A stretch of DNA of 22,059 bases. It comes from Chara braunii. Its lineage: Eukaryota > Streptophyta > Charophyceae > Charales > Characeae. Each line of letters starts with the position of its first letter. The stretch's first letter is position 1. Both the position numbers and the translations under genes were made by a program. Shown here piece after piece: positions 1 to 7,429 of the stretch. The notes beneath the pieces are model-generated. The model made no database searches and was not told where the DNA came from. It saw only the letters and a program-made list of their open reading frames with translations. The stretch lies in the NCBI GenBank assembly GCA_003427395.1, contig BFEA01000804.1:179457-201515 (forward strand). Direction: 5' to 3'.

Positions 1-306
1 AAGAAGAAGAAAAAGAAACGAGGAAGAAAGATAAAAAGGAGAGAAAAAAATAAAAAAATAAAATTGTCGTTGTTTACTTATCTGCGCGATGGCGATGACA
101 AGGACGGTGCGGCACAACGACGAGGACGATAGGCATGGTGGTGATGACGTGGCGCGACGGCGGCGATCCCGTCGATGATGATGATGACGGGGCACAATGA
201 CGACGATCACGATGATGACGTGGCACGGCGGCGACGATCTCGACGATGATGTTGATGATGGCCACGTGACGACGTCGAAGCAGGGTGGGTCGGGCGGGTT
301 CGAACC
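1..306 (-). repeat. Leader of nested LTR element: A-rich start and GAT/GAC-rich degenerate tandem repeat
   Basis: This stretch lies just downstream, on the minus strand, of the primer binding site of the nested LTR element, so it should be that element's untranslated leader. The first 60 bases are purine-rich. From about 111 there are two diverged tandem units, 70-80 bp apart, each containing ggcacaa(c/t)gacga followed by gatgacgtggc and runs of gatgatg. No convincing coding frame is visible; open frames on both strands are low-complexity Asp/Arg/His strings. The element's gag would lie to the left, outside the window. Confidence 0.5.
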
Positions 307-318
307 GCTCCGATACCA
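307..318 (-). promoter_or_regulatory. Primer binding site (tRNA-iMet type) of the nested LTR element
   Basis: Read on the minus strand this is TGGTATCGGAGC, one base different from the classical plant-type PBS TGGTATCAGAGC, which pairs with the 3' end of initiator tRNA-Met and primes minus-strand DNA synthesis. It lies one base past the CA end of the LTR at 320-796, the expected position. The A-to-G change would still allow a G:U pair with the tRNA. The position and orientation show that this element reads leftwards and that 320-796 is its 5' LTR. Confidence 0.85.
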
Positions 319-319
319 A

Positions 320-796
320 TGTAACGAGAGTGAGGCTGAGGGTGAGCGGAGGGAGAGGAGAGAGAGGGAGAGAGTGAGAGCACACACACACACTCACTCA
401 CTCGACACGACGGACTCGGACTGAGGATCGGACGCAGACACAGTGGCAAGGCACAAAGTCGAAGTCTTGGATTCCGAATGCCGAAACAGCAAGTCACAAT
501 GAGTGCGAGTACAGCAGCAGGGAACTGGTACGAGACTGGTCCCCGTATCGTACGGGTAGCCGGTATAAGTACCGGTGACACGTACGGTACTAGGGGCATT
601 TCTGCGAAGGCCCCGAGGGCAGAACTGAAAAATGCAGTATTTGAAAGTGGCGCCTGAATTGCAGCATGGCGCCAGTTGTCCAAAATCCTACGGTACCAAA
701 GGAGGGGTTTGGAAAAAGGGTGCCAGGCCGAAAACGGGATGCAGCCGAAACAGCACAAGATAGACCAGGGATCGAGCCCTGGCGAAGTCCGTAACA
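320..796 (-). mobile_element. Complete 5' LTR of a nested LTR retrotransposon, inserted in the RT gene of another
   Basis: On the minus strand this 477-bp block starts TGTTACGGAC at 796 and ends CTCGTTACA at 320, giving the TG...CA ends of an LTR with an imperfect TGTTAC/GTTACA terminal inverted repeat. A PBS follows immediately (307-318). At the other side the reading frame of a gypsy reverse transcriptase stops being RT-like exactly at 797/796, so the LTR start is set independently by two signals. Inside are a GA/CA microsatellite (about 350-405) and a cluster of short hairpins at 542-590. The expected 5-bp target duplication would begin with bases 797-801 (gctat, plus strand), but its partner is outside the window. 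An open frame on the minus strand runs from the RT into this LTR and is only read-through. Confidence 0.88.
350..405. repeat. GA/CA/CACT microsatellite inside the nested LTR
   Basis: Simple repeat: agggagagaggagagagagg-type purine repeats pass into a short (CA)n and then actc repeats. It lies near the 3' end of the LTR (U5 side, minus-strand sense). It is likely length-polymorphic between copies. Confidence 0.8.
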
Positions 797-1923
797 GCTA
801 TAGTACTTGCATCCCTGCACCCTATCCAGTAGGTCGTCTATGCGAGGTAGAGGCTCTGCGATCTTCACTGTGATGGCATTGAGGCCTCTATAGTCAATGC
901 ACATCCTCAATGTACCCCCCTTCTTTGGTACAAATAGTACTGGTGATCCGTAAGGGGAAGTACTAGGCCGGATCCATCCCTTCTCTGTCAGCTCTTTCAG
1001 TTGTCGTCTGAGTTCATCTAACTCGGCGGGAGCCATCCCATAGATCCTCCCCTTTGGGGTTTTACTCCCTGGGATGATTTCTATAGCGTGGACAACCTCC
1101 CTTTCTACGACCCCTGTGGGCTCTTCGAACAGATCAGGGAACTTAGCAANGACGCGTTCTATCTCTGGGGGTGTTTTAACGGCCTCCCCTTTCTCAGAGA
1201 CATACACTAGGTACATACCTTCCTCTTGGTTCTGCTTATAATAGTTGTAGAACGCTGATGCACACAAGCAGCCATAGGTATCTATAATGCTACNGGCTTT
1301 GAACTTAATCAATCTGACTGTCCTGCCATCGGGCAACTTATGCTTTAGCACCTTCTTATCCCAGTCGAACTGGGGCTTAGCAANCTCAAGGTANTACATG
1401 CCTAACAACATGTCGAATGGTAAGTCNTCGNTAATCAAGAACNAAATCTTGTGATTAAGTTCTCCTNCTCCATAGGAGAAGGTACAAACTACGTCCTTGA
1501 TATAGTTTGTGACTATCATGCGCTCCTTGTTGGCCAAAGTAGATGCTACATGTCTACTAAGGTGCCGTACCCGGTCCTGTAGGTGCAGCCTTTCCAAACA
1601 GTCGCGACTTATGTAATTCCGCGTGGAGCCTATGTCTATGAAGGCACCACATTTGCGGCCTCCTACATCGACTTCCACCACAAAATGTTCCCCTCTAGGA
1701 CCTTTCCTTAGCGCCACCCAAGATTCGCGAGGGTCCTTGCTTGACCACTCGCTTTCAGATCTTCTAAGGCTTCAGACACATCTAACGTACAAAGCATAGT
1801 TTGGTCTAGATGAGTCTGCGGGGTGACTAAAGAGTCATTAGCTATGGCCTACTCATGAAGTGGGGAGGGTATCATGCCCACTTCACCCTGAGTAGAAGCA
1901 GCTAAAACTTCCACCGGCCTCAT
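797..1923 (-). pseudogene. pol: Ty3/gypsy pol fragment: aspartic protease and N-terminal reverse transcriptase, cut by an LTR insertion
   Basis: Pol of a Ty3/gypsy element, normally giving protease, RT, RNase H and integrase. A candidate start ATG (1923-1921) overlaps the gag stop as ATGA. That frame meets a TAG at 1851-1849 and then, near 1745-1775, passes by frameshift into the main frame, which is open from about 1775 to the LTR junction. Protease: the segment GAFIDIGSTRNYIS (near 1645-1600) is the retropepsin-like active site, but with Ile where the D-S/T-G motif has Ser or Thr. RT: GWIRPSTSPYGSPVLFVPKK and MCIDYRGLNAITVK are finger/palm motifs, and LLDRVQGCKYYS is followed in the family by KIDL-type sequence. 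Here the similarity stops at Ser797-799, where the nested LTR begins. The catalytic YxDD, RNase H and integrase are missing. Eight N bases lie in this part. The element is inactive as it stands. Confidence 0.93.
1150..1467. other. Cluster of single ambiguous bases (N) in pol
   Basis: N stands at 1150, 1294, 1384, 1394, 1427, 1431, 1443 and 1467; only one other N (4399) is in the window. Single, scattered N within a multicopy gene suggest reads from several element copies collapsed during assembly. The affected codons are unreadable. Confidence 0.9.
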
Positions 1924-3760
1924 TGGTTTCCCGAGCTAGAAGCCTGGGAAGAAGGTGCCCCTATCTTAGGAGGTATCTTCTGCGTGACCTTAGCGTTCTG
2001 GCACTTGTACTGGGTGTGTCCGTATTCACCACAGTTGATACAAGCACCACGCACTCGGCGGTCCCGCCACACTTCTTGATCAAGACCTGCCTTGACCCAA
2101 TCAGCCACTTTGGTTTGATTGGAGGCGGCCTTCCCTTGACTCTTTGGTTGGCCCTTCACTCGGCCACCTGCCTTAGCTTTTACTACTGCGGTGAGGGTGC
2201 TACCCTCAGCGGTCTCCTCGCCGTCGTACTCTGAATAGTCCATCAGGTCTGTGAGCTCATCGATCTCTGTTTGAGTCTCATCGGACTCAACCATCATCAA
2301 CTTAGACCCCTTCTTCTTTCATTCCTGTGGATTCTTCTTCTTCCTCGTATCATTCTGAGAAGGTTGAGCGTTTCCTAGCGTGGCCTCCAAATCTAAGGCT
2401 TTCCTAGACAACGTCTCAAAGGAGTGATACTCAAGGCGAGCCTCGCTGGCCAGCAAATTCCTGAGGTTCTTTGGGAGACATCTAACAAATGTGGTGAACA
2501 GGGATTGGTTGTTGTAGTTGATACCAGGAGCGACGATGAGGCTCTCTATGGTAGTCGTAAGCTCCCTGACTGACTTGAACTTTCGCTGATCTAGTCTGTT
2601 TATCACATCAATGGCCATTTGTGCCTGTTCAGGATTGTGCCAGCGAGCTTCTACCATCTCTAAGAACTCATCTAACGTAATGGTCTTTGCCCAATCTGCC
2701 ATGCGTCGTCCATACCCGGCCTTTGCAACTAAACCATCTAGCCATTTGGCTGCCTTACCCTCAAGGTAAGATGCAACAGTTATCACCTCCTCCTCCTGCA
2801 AGGTCCTCTTTGCCTTCACCCAAACCGGAACTGTTCTCAACCATGTGTTGAGTTCCTCGTCCTTTTTCTTGCCTGAGAAGGCAAGAGGTTGTTTCATTGG
2901 GGTCTTAGGATACCATTGACCTTGCGGCTGTCCCTGTGGAGGAACAGGTTGTTGCAGTGGTGTAGCTCCCACCGCGGGACCCGAAGAAGAAGACGCAACA
3001 GTCTGTGAGGCTGCTGCAGACGTGCCACTTGTGTGCCAACTTGAACTGGAAAGGGGCCAGACATCGCTGTCAACGACAACGGCGACTGTGCTGGTGGCCT
3101 ATATCCTGGCCTTTGCAAAATGTCCAGGATCTGGTCCAAAGTGTTCTGCATGAAATCCAACCTGCTGTCCACGTGCGCATGTAGCGACAACATGTTGTTT
3201 TTCAGCACTTTCATTTGGTCAGATAGTCCTGACTCATCCAATCCCTCTAACTCAGCTTTGTCTGCCTCTAACATATCAAGCCTGGCTGCTCTATTTTTAA
3301 TCTCTCTTTCCCTATCGGTTGCTTGCTTCAGTTCCCTCTCTAATCGTTCACGGATCCTCTCGACCTGTTGGAGCTCTCTGAGCTCCCTTTCGCGAGGAGT
3401 CAACGGGCTGAACTGCGAGCCCGCCATTTGACTTGTAGACTGACGAGAACCTAACGAACTGGAAGTACCCGTGGACCCTGTTGGCATTCCCAACTGGGTC
3501 CCATTGGTCCCAGACAATGCAGCAGAGGATGCTGTTGAGCTAGTCATGGCTGCTGCCCTGGCTGCTGCTGCAGCCTGTTCCCTAGCTGCGGCGTTTGCTG
3601 TTTCCCTAGGTGCTGCTAGTGCACGGGCTCTGCGTTCTGCGCGAAACCGTCTTTCTTCTCCCTCTTCTAGGGCCTGGAACACGTGCGGGATCCTACGTGA
3701 TCCCGAACGTGTCAGTCTTCCATCGTCAACTCTCTCATCATCGACGTCTGACCCGTTCAT
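1920..3760 (-). pseudogene. gag: Ty3/gypsy gag (coiled coil, gag domain, CCHC zinc knuckle), frameshifted
   Basis: Gag polyprotein, which would form the cytoplasmic particle that packages element RNA. The reading begins at an ATG at 3760 (MNGSDVDDERVDDGRLTRSG). It has a basic, Ala-rich N-terminal part, a predicted coiled coil (about residues 120-190, ERELRELQQVERIRERLERE, then heptads ending in LDQILDILQRPG) and a Pro/Gln linker. A frameshift near 3030 moves the reading to the frame that carries the gag domain (about 2900-2400: PLAFSGKKKDEELNTWL, then AAKWLDGL and MVEARWHNPEQAQMAID). A TGA at 2321-2319 interrupts the same frame. It continues to a C-X2-C-X4-H-X4-C zinc knuckle (CINCGEYGHTQYKC, 2042-2001) and stops at 1922-1920, overlapping the pol ATG. 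The domain order is complete; the frameshift and stop mark it as decayed. Confidence 0.92.
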
Positions 3761-5008
3761 GAATTAGGCAAACATTATCTTTACTAGAACCCCCTAGTGG
3801 AGTCCTACCACAGCATGTGTCTGACCGGCACCTAATTTTCTAAAAATAGTTGTGTCCGGCAGGTCCCCTACTTTACCGATCAAGTGGCAATCTACAACAT
3901 TCACAATAGATTGTCAACATAGTCTAGATGTATCTTGATTGGCTCACTTACAGCAGCATTAGATAAAACTGGCTATGGTAGTATACATCTGTCTGTGAGG
4001 TGTTAGCAATCTGTCCACCAACTAATCAAAAATACAAAAGACCATGTTGCAGATGTATGATGAGTGAGTATGGTTGTGTTTCCAGTTGAGCATCAATTAG
4101 AACCTACCCTTCCCCTCAATCCAACATACCGGTAAGCATCAATGAGCAGCGGTGTCATTCGTGTGTAATCGGCCCGCCCACCCCTGTGCCCAAGTCGTTG
4201 TCGAGCAAGCCAACCAGTCCACTCTTATTTACCCTCGTACGGAACGAGCCTTACACCCGGTTGATCTGGCTGATCAGGAGGAATATTAAGAGCGCCCCCA
4301 TCTCTTCAGGAATTATTTAACGTCGCAGTCAGGACGACAATCACAGCCAGAATCAACCAAGTCCCCAACCAGAAATGTTTATAGACGGTCTGGTAAGCNT
4401 CTCATAAAAGGCTGGCACAGCCGGCAGGACTTCTATTCAGCGCAGCAGGTGCCAAAATGGACAGGAGTCATCGCATGCGTGACCTACTCCCATTGGGTTG
4501 GCATGGTGACCGTGACCCAGTGCTTCGACTAGGGCCCTTCAGAGGCACCGCCCTTTCTCCTTCCAGATGCTTCCAGGAAGATTGTCGTCTCTCAAGGTAG
4601 TGCGCTCACGACACCTAAAAAAGAGGACTCTCAAGTTGGACTCACTTCCTCACGGTAAGAAGAGATTGAGAGAGTAGATAAGGTAAGGGAACAACGTACC
4701 TGGAGATAGCTGCCCCCAACCACAGATTTCTCACCAATTGAGCTGAGTGTGCATTTGATGACCGGTCTTGGCTTCAGTACCACCCACAACGCAATGCAGT
4801 GCCACTTCAGCATGCTCTCATCACCAATCATACATTCCGCCTGTCACCACGGCATACTGCCGTCTTAGCCTTCCGGCGCACCCCTCTCTACCCAGGGCGT
4901 GCGCCTATCCATGGCCTGACGTCACAAGAACCAACTGTGAAGAAGCATCATCAACGCACCGAGTCTGTATAACGTCAGCGTGCCAAAGGTAAGTGGCGAA
5001 TCATACCA
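3761..5008 (-). other. Long 5' leader of the gypsy element (PBS to gag)
   Basis: This non-coding stretch lies between the primer site (5009-5020) and the gag start. About 1.25 kb is long for a gypsy leader, though such leaders are known in plant elements. I see no coding frame with protein-like features on either strand. A perfect TGACGTCA palindrome (CRE/as-1-like) occurs at 4917-4924, and there is one N at 4399. Packaging signals or a leader intron could be present but are not recognisable by eye. Confidence 0.55.
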
Positions 5009-5020
5009 GCTCCGATACCA
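5009..5020 (-). promoter_or_regulatory. Primer binding site (tRNA-iMet type) of the gypsy element
   Basis: On the minus strand this reads TGGTATCGGAGC, identical to the PBS of the nested element and one base from the canonical iMet site. Three bases separate it from the putative CA end of the LTR at 5024. Its orientation agrees with gag and pol to its left, so the element's 5' LTR must lie to its right. Confidence 0.8.
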
Positions 5021-5777
5021 AATTGCAAGGAACATGAATATGGACGAAGCACAGAAATCCAGATTGCAAAATCACACTGAAGTCCAAGTAGTCAAAGCAA
5101 GAGCAGATAGCACAATGGAACCGAGTAACCATCCATTTGAGAACGATACAGAAGAATCGTGAGTCAATGTCCAAGCCCAACAGGGCAACGCCAACAGCAT
5201 AACCCAATGTAGCTCTCTCTCCTGAATGGCGCCAGGCACCCTATCTACTCTACAGCCTAAGCCTACAACTACAGCAATGAAAGCAACCAGACAACTTGAC
5301 GACCAGCGAGTGATGATGTCAACACCAATGCCGACCTCCGCCTCCACCACGTACGTCTCCTTCTTCACCCACACTCTCCCTTGTTATCCCACACAGCGCC
5401 CTTCACCTCCGAAGAACCACCTTCGCCCTCACCTTCCCTGCGCCCTCAGGCAGCCCGGCTATGGCCGCCAGCGGCCTGCGCACACAGGCAGCGCCCTACC
5501 GCTTTAGCGCTAGCCGGCTCCCTCAGCCTTAGCGCAGCACAGCAGCTCGCGTTCGCGCAGCATGCCGGCAATGCCCACACTGGCCAAGATCCCCGCCCAT
5601 TCGCCCTGCTTGCCTATATGCCAGTGTTGCGTGTGGGCGGCCTCCCTTCAGCCTGCGTCTGGGCCCCAGTGCCTGAACCCAGGCCAATACAGTTGAGGCC
5701 CGGGGAATGCAGTTGTGCCTCTTTCGTCAAGGCCTGCGGCCAGATTCAGATAGTGGGCCAATTTTCCTTTGGCATTT

Positions 5778-5837
5778 TCGGCCTCTATATCCAGCATGCA
5801 TTGTCGGCCTCTATATCCAGCATGCATTGTCGGCCTC
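5778..5837. repeat. 26-bp tandem repeat, 2.3 copies
   Basis: The unit tcggcctctatatccagcat plus gcattg occurs at 5778-5803 and again, identical, at 5804-5829, followed by a partial third copy tcggcctc (5830-5837). Exact identity implies a recent duplication. On the minus strand each unit carries GGATATAGAGG, a TATA-like string in the likely LTR. Confidence 0.9.
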
Positions 5838-5848
5838 ACGCTCAAGTG

Positions 5849-5879
5849 CCCAGGGCCTAACTAACTCGGGGGCCCTGGG
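5849..5879. repeat. Inverted repeat, 9-bp perfect arms
   Basis: CCCAGGGCC (5849-5857) and GGCCCTGGG (5871-5879) are perfect complements around a 13-base spacer, so a single strand could fold as a GC-rich hairpin. No T-tract follows closely and no gene ends here, so a terminator role is not supported. Confidence 0.75.
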
Positions 5880-6099
5880 ATATCCACATTTGCTGAGATC
5901 CGAGACTCGGTGCACTCCAACCAACTGGCGTGCTGCGCTGCAACTGTATGGACCCCACTTCGTGAAATGTTTGCACAAAGGGCTCTTGTTGATTTGTTGG
6001 CCCGCCTTCACTTAGGGCGGGCACGAGGCTTGCTGGGGCCTTAGCCCAGAACATGTACATCATGGCAAGGCCCCTTCTTGAGGGCTCAATCCTCACACT

Positions 6100-6215
6100 T
6101 TTCTTAGATTTTCCTTTTTTCAGATTTGCTTTAGATTTTTTTTAGTTAGATTTCTTTTTTAGATTTGTTATTTTCTTTTTAGATTTTTCTTTTACTTCGC
6201 TTTTCTTGTGATTTT
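6100..6215. repeat. T-rich tract with iterated TTTAGATTT motifs
   Basis: About 110 bases are strongly T-rich on the plus strand, with AGATTT repeated at irregular 14-20 base spacing (ttagattttcc, tcagatttgc, ttagatttttt, ttagatttct, and others). It is a degenerate simple repeat; on the minus strand it would be an A-rich AAATCT repeat, possibly the remnant of a retroelement tail. Confidence 0.6.
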
Positions 6216-6224
6216 ATTAGAAGT

Positions 6225-6249
6225 GCCCGTTCGTGTTTGACGAACGGGC
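6225..6249. repeat. Perfect 10-bp inverted repeat with a 5-base loop
   Basis: GCCCGTTCGT (6225-6234), loop gtttg, ACGAACGGGC (6240-6249). The arms are perfect. It stands just after the T-rich tract and before the series of degenerate units between 6.5 and 7.0 kb, whose core motif (cgcccgttt...) it partly resembles. Confidence 0.85.
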
Positions 6250-6469
6250 TGGGTATCTTCCATTGAGGTTGAGCAAAACCGAACGAATTTGCCGCGGAAT
6301 GCGGCTACATTTGGGCGCGGGTTGGACCTTGTACTTGAGTTACGAGGGACTCTCTGCACACTCGTTGAGTGGTTTCCAGGCAGCAAGGGATGGGCAGGTA
6401 ACAAACTTTTTTTTTTGGCACCATTTGGACCTCTAGCAGTCTCTCTCTGGAGGTTGCTTGTCGTGACTG

Positions 6470-6491
6470 GAGAGAGAGAGAGAGAGAGAGA
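6470..6491. repeat. (GA)n microsatellite
   Basis: Eleven uninterrupted GA dinucleotides. A short CTCTCTCT lies 30 bases upstream (about 6441), so the two could pair. Confidence 0.9.
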
Positions 6492-6549
6492 AAACGAGTA
6501 TACTTACTTGCCGACGTTTTGAGCCCCTTTGGCCTATGGGGGAAGATCT

Positions 6550-6999
6550 GCGCCCGTTTGTTTGAAAAACAGGCTGCAAATCCTTGCCTGTACCTGGCGT
6601 CAATTGCGTCCAGGTGAGGGGGTGGTGAGGGCATGGGGAAGAAAACCCTGTTGAGCTTGGATCTAGCTCGACTCTGTGAAATGACTTAGGCGCCCCTTCA
6701 TTTTCAGAACAGGCTGCCATCACAGAGTGAGCACCTGAATCTGGCGCCTTTGTTGTGCTGGATGCACGTGCTCGTAGGTGAAAAAAAAGACCCTACTGAT
6801 TTTGACTGAGGGAGGGGGGGGCTGCTCGTTGAAAAAAAAAAAACAAGTTGCCCCTCACAGGGAAAAATGAAGGGGGGTAAGGAAGGGAAAAAAAAAAAAA
6901 ATAACGGCCGCGAATATGGTCCCGATCGCGGGACAAGTGCAACCCCATAAGCTTCTAGGGGGTGATGGGGTGCGCCTGTTCGTTTTGAGCAGGCAGCAG
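6550..6999. repeat. Degenerate ~140-bp units marked by a cgcc...cag-gctgc core
   Basis: A core of about 25 bases recurs at 6551-6577 (cgcccgtttgtttgaaaaac then aggctgc), 6691-6717 (cgccccttcattttcagaac then aggctgc) and 6972-6996 (gcgcctgttcgttttgagca then ggcagc). A poorer version stands near 6823-6852 (gctcgttg, A-tract, caagttgcc). The spacing is 140, about 132 and about 149 bases, which suggests an old tandem array. The DNA between cores is much diverged and includes homopolymers (A and G runs at 6781-6900). No coding potential is seen. Confidence 0.5.
6919..6934. repeat. Short inverted repeat GTCCCG/CGGGAC
   Basis: A perfect 6-bp stem around ATCG. It precedes the main hairpin array and is listed separately because 85 bases intervene. 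Confidence 0.6.
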
Positions 7000-7023
7000 T
7001 AAAATGGCTGAGTTCAACCATTT

Positions 7024-7214
7024 CCAGGAGCACCTGGCCTGGGAAAACGGCCAGGTACTCCTGGGGGTTGATGACCTTGGTCCCCCTAGGGGAAAACCAA
7101 GGCACTGGGCTCCTGGCCGTTGATTTAGATCAAGGGCCAGGAACACTGGCAAATTTTGCCTGGCTGTGGGCAAAGCAGCTGCCCACATGCCTTCGGCTGG
7201 CTATAAGAGCCAGC
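7024..7214. repeat. Array of five consecutive hairpin-forming inverted repeats
   Basis: Five inverted repeats follow one another with short gaps. H1 is 7024-7039/7049-7064 (16-bp arms, one mismatch, CCAGGAGCACCTGGCC). H2 is 7075-7102 (CCTTGGT/ACCAAGG enclosing CCCCTAGGGG). H3 is 7111-7142 (TCCTGGCC + TTGAT, loop ttag, ATCAA + GGCCAGGA). H4 is 7165-7187 (TGTGGGCA/TGCCCACA). H5 is 7196-7214 (GCTGGCT, loop ATAAG, AGCCAGC). H1 and H3 share GGCCAGG arms. This density is far above what random sequence would give. The function is unknown, and no open frame spans the region convincingly. Confidence 0.8.
7202..7207 (+). promoter_or_regulatory. TATA-like box within a hairpin
   Basis: TATAAG lies in the loop and right edge of hairpin H5 (GCTGGCTATAAGAGCCAGC). 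The following 60 bases (cactccacccagtagcctca) are pyrimidine-rich like many plant transcription starts. It may be a core promoter for a plus-strand transcript through the repeat region, but no supported ORF follows. Confidence 0.3.
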
Positions 7215-7429
7215 ACTCCACCCAGTAGCCTCACACTTGTGGCAGTGCTTCAAGCATGCGGCTATAGAGGGGAGGTGCTGTTGGTGGAGGTGCTGGAGGC
7301 CTGTGGGAGCAGTTGGGGGAGAGACAGGCGGCAGCCATAGCCGAGGTTGGGAGCTCACTGCCCCATCTCTGCATGGGTGTCGCGGCCGGTGGGTTGCGTC
7401 AGGGTCCGGACGGTGCAGCAAGCGGCACC

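Larger units (their letters stand above)
5024..6010 (-). mobile_element. Presumed 5' LTR of the gypsy element (outer end not resolved)
   Basis: The inner boundary is well placed: on the minus strand the sequence ends ...CCTTGCA just before the PBS. The outer boundary is not visible, because the matching 3' LTR is not in the window and no clear TG start stands out; the right coordinate given is only a guess. The stretch is GC-rich and holds no believable gene: the plus-strand open frame at 5381-5860 is Ala/Pro/Ser-rich without domains. It contains a 26-bp tandem repeat (5778-5837) with a TATA-like string and a perfect 9-bp inverted repeat (5849-5879). Confidence 0.5.

Noticed and set aside
292-306. 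tRNA B box (ggttcgaacc) as part of a tRNA gene near the nested PBS
   Set aside because: No A box or stems on either strand; better seen as an extension of the primer-site region.
207-758. 183-codon minus-strand open frame
   Set aside because: It lies wholly in the LTR and leader, is Ser/Pro/Arg-rich and has no domain; the LTR structure explains the region.
5381-5860. 159-codon plus-strand open frame
   Set aside because: Low-complexity Ala/Pro/Ser/His composition from GC-rich DNA, including the 26-bp tandem repeat; no family resemblance.
5849-5879. Hairpin as a transcription terminator
   Set aside because: Eukaryotic context, no T-tract close behind and no gene ending here.
7024-7214. CRISPR-like array
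   Set aside because: The repeats are inverted, not direct, differ from one another and have no equal spacers.
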